A stretch of 7,357 nt of DNA, taken from assembly GCA_022720335.1 (NCBI GenBank), contig JAIHVJ010000165.1, positions 1 through 7,357 on the forward strand, written 5' to 3'. Origin of the DNA: Collinsella sp. (lineage in GTDB: Bacteria; Actinomycetota; Coriobacteriia; Coriobacteriales; Coriobacteriaceae). Of this stretch, positions 5,560 through 7,357 are shown in pieces (within the stretch, counting starts at the first letter, position 1; every line of letters begins with the position of its first letter). The position numbers and the translations under genes were made by a program. Under the pieces are notes generated by a model that was given only the letters and a program-made list of their open reading frames with translations, made no database searches and had not been told where the DNA came from.

Positions 5560-6330
5560 ATGGCACGGATCCTGATCGTAGAGGACGAGGAGAAAATCGC
5601 CCGCTTTGTGACGCTCGAGCTGGAGCACGAGGGCTACCAGGTGGAGCACGCCGCCGACGGCCGCACCGCCGTGGACCTGGCGCTGGAGCGCAACTACGAT
5701 CTGATTCTGCTCGATGTGCTGTTGCCGCAGCTCAACGGCATGGAGGTGCTGCGACGCGTCCGCAAGCACAAGGATGTACCGGTGATCATGGTCACCGCGC
5801 GCGATGCCGTGATGGACAAGGTGGCCGGGCTCGATGCCGGCGCCGACGATTACCTGACCAAGCCGTTTGCGATTGAGGAGCTGTTCGCACGGATCCGCGT
5901 GGCGTTGAAGCGCTCGGAGGCCGTGCGGGCGGCTTCGGGCGTTGGCGGCGTTGGGGCCGGGACGGGCGCTACGGGCGCCGCTGCGATACCCCCGGCTGGC
6001 GACTCGACCCAGGCATCCGCCTCGCCCTCCCCCGCCGCGCTCACCGTGAGTTCGGTCGCGCTCGATCCCGACCGCCGCGAAGTCACGGTCGGCGGCTCGC
6101 CCATCGCGCTCACTGCCCGCGAGTTCGACGTCCTCGCCCTGCTTATGGCGCACGCCGGCACCGTGCTCACGCGCGAGCGCATCGCGCACGAGGCGCTGGG
6201 CTACGAATACGTGGGCGACACCAACAACGTCGACGTGCACATCGCGCACTTGCGCGCCAAGATCGAGGACGCCGGCGGCGCCCGCATCATCCAGACCGTG
6301 CGTGGGGTGGGCTATGTCTGCCGCGCGTAA
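5560..6330 (+). CDS. OmpR/PhoB-family response regulator
   Basis: The 256-aa protein is a DNA-binding transcription regulator of a two-component system. The receiver domain (about 1-122) has the acidic pair Glu8/Asp9, phospho-acceptor Asp52 (LILLDVLLP), Thr79 and Lys101 (LTKPF). The winged-helix output domain (about 161-256) has PIALTAREFDVLALL, the recognition helix region TNNVDVHIAHLRAKIE and the C-terminal wing RGVGYVCRA. The linker (about 124-160) is an unusually long Ala/Gly/Pro/Ser-rich stretch for this family. The ribosome site is weak (GGGGG, 5 nt before ATG). It lies 18 nt after the DUF4342 gene and overlaps the kinase gene by 17 nt, so the three are probably co-transcribed. The ligand signal and DNA targets cannot be told from sequence. 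Confidence 0.95.
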   Translation: MARILIVEDEEKIARFVTLELEHEGYQVEHAADGRTAVDLALERNYDLILLDVLLPQLNGMEVLRRVRKHKDVPVIMVTARDAVMDKVAGLDAGADDYLTKPFAIEELFARIRVALKRSEAVRAASGVGGVGAGTGATGAAAIPPAGDSTQASASPSPAALTVSSVALDPDRREVTVGGSPIALTAREFDVLALLMAHAGTVLTRERIAHEALGYEYVGDTNNVDVHIAHLRAKIEDAGGARIIQTVRGVGYVCRA

Positions 6331-7357
6331 CGCCGAGGCCAAGCGCGTCACATCCATCGCCCGCGCCATCAACTGGAGCTATATGTGGCGCCGCTTGATG
6401 AGCTACGTCTGGCTCGATCTGCTGCTGATGGTGATTGCGGCGGCGATCCTCGTCTATGGATACAACCAGATGCTGCCCGACGGCGCGTTTACCGCAGGAT
6501 GGATCCCCGGCGTCGCCGTTCACGGCATGTCGCTGGCGCCTGCGCGCGGCTGGGACCTGGCAACGCTCACCTATACCGTCGAGCTTGCGCGTACCACCAA
6601 GACTTTCCCCCTCGCGCAGGACCTCGTCGCGCTATGGCCTCTCTACCTTGTCGTTGTGGGTTGGCAGGTCATCAGCGTGCTCGACATGCTCGGCGGCGCC
6701 CGTCGCGTGCGCCGCACCATGGCACCGCTCAACGACCTGGCCTTGCGCGTGGACGAGCTCGGCCGTATGCAGCTCTCCGGCGGCAAGATGGAAACACTGG
6801 AGCAGGCCATCGAGCGCGCAAGCGTCGACTCGCCGAGCGTCACTACCGGCGACGCCGACCTGGCAAGCATCGAGGTTGCACTCAACCGCCTACTGCGCCA
6901 GATGCAAGAGGCCAAACTGCAGCAAATGCGCTTTGTCAACGATGCGAGCCACGAGCTGCGCACGCCCATCGCGGTGATTCAGGGCTACGTAAACATGCTC
7001 GATCGCTGGGGCAAAGACGACCCGGACGTGCTGGCAGAATCTATCGCGTCCCTCAAGGCCGAAAGCGAGCACATGCAAGAGCTCGTGGAGCAGCTGCTGT
7101 TTTTGGCACGCGGCGATGCCGGGCGCACGGTCCTGCGGCGCGCAAATACCAACCTTGCCGCACTGGTCGACGAGGTATGCGAGGAATCGCAGATGATCGA
7201 TACCGAGCACACGTATCGGCTGGCCTTTGACGCTGCGCTTGTCAGCGACCCGCGCTGCGACGCGCCCGTCGACGTGGCGCTCGTGAAGCAGGCTCTGCGC
7301 GTGATCGTGCAAAACGCCGCCAAGTACTCGGATGCGGGAACGACCGTCACATTTGGC
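6314..7357 (+). CDS. Sensor histidine kinase, partial at window end
   Basis: The open frame of 348 codons runs off the window without a stop. After a basic cytoplasmic N terminus (1-28) come a membrane segment (about 29-50), a short extracytoplasmic sensor loop (about 51-104), a second membrane segment (about 105-126), a HAMP-like linker (about 127-200), the HisKA dimerisation domain with phospho-acceptor His213 in FVNDASHELRTPIAVIQGY, and the start of the ATPase domain with the N-box VIVQNAAKYSD (Asn334). The G-boxes are beyond the window. The start ATG overlaps the regulator's last codons by 17 nt (stop 6328-6330) and is preceded by GGGGTGGG, which fits coupled translation. The kinase should phosphorylate the adjacent regulator. 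The sensor loop is small and gives no hint of the signal. Confidence 0.93.
   Translation, partial: MSAARNAEAKRVTSIARAINWSYMWRRLMSYVWLDLLLMVIAAAILVYGYNQMLPDGAFTAGWIPGVAVHGMSLAPARGWDLATLTYTVELARTTKTFPLAQDLVALWPLYLVVVGWQVISVLDMLGGARRVRRTMAPLNDLALRVDELGRMQLSGGKMETLEQAIERASVDSPSVTTGDADLASIEVALNRLLRQMQEAKLQQMRFVNDASHELRTPIAVIQGYVNMLDRWGKDDPDVLAESIASLKAESEHMQELVEQLLFLARGDAGRTVLRRANTNLAALVDEVCEESQMIDTEHTYRLAFDAALVSDPRCDAPVDVALVKQALRVIVQNAAKYSDAGTTVTFG

Noticed and set aside
6385..7230. 281-codon plus-strand frame across the kinase
   Set aside because: It is out of frame with the histidine kinase, which shows clear HisKA and N-box motifs in the 6314 frame. The other frame is Arg/Ala-rich shadow.

Overview
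The window is GC-rich, with a more AT-rich first ~320 bases. It most resembles a chromosomal segment of a Coriobacteriia gut actinobacterium, with Collinsella or a close relative the best guess. The basis is codon use, the DUF2207 and DUF4342 family members, a putatively leaderless mRNA with a TATACT -10 box, and intergenic repeat motifs. This is an inference from style, not a database match.

Layout: (1) 1-431 has no convincing gene. It holds a nested inverted-repeat element (arms 89-122 and 285-318) around an 18-position hairpin (215-255), directly downstream of the minus-strand gene that ends at 432. Most non-Watson-Crick positions in these stems become G-U pairs only if the minus strand is the RNA, so I read it as a candidate structured minus-strand RNA, 3' UTR or mobile RNA-like repeat. 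(2) 432-2378 (-) encodes a DUF2207 membrane protein with a signal peptide, three further membrane segments and a glycine-rich tail. (3) 2379-2886 is a long intergenic stretch with two imperfect 23-bp direct repeats, a bulged hairpin, a perfect 12-bp intrinsic-terminator stem with no annotated gene in front of it, a perfect 6-bp palindrome and a promoter whose predicted start is the A of the next ATG. (4) 2887-3888 (+) is a glutamyl-Q tRNA(Asp) synthetase. (5) 3904-4315 (-) is a metallophosphoesterase pseudogene: the first metal-binding motif and the C-terminal half survive in different frames and the middle is gone. (6) 4401-4640 (-) is a small two-helix membrane protein of unknown function. 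(7) 4999-7357 (+) is a likely operon: a UBA/EF-Ts-N-like + DUF4342 membrane protein, an OmpR/PhoB-type response regulator and its sensor histidine kinase, which runs off the window end.

How it fits together: the last three genes form a two-component signalling unit (18-nt gap, then a 17-nt overlap) led by a membrane protein that may be a co-regulated partner or target. The GluQ gene acts alone in tRNA modification. The points most worth a second look are the structured element at 89-412, the orphan terminator at 2716-2749, and the UBA-like/DUF4342 gene heading a two-component operon.
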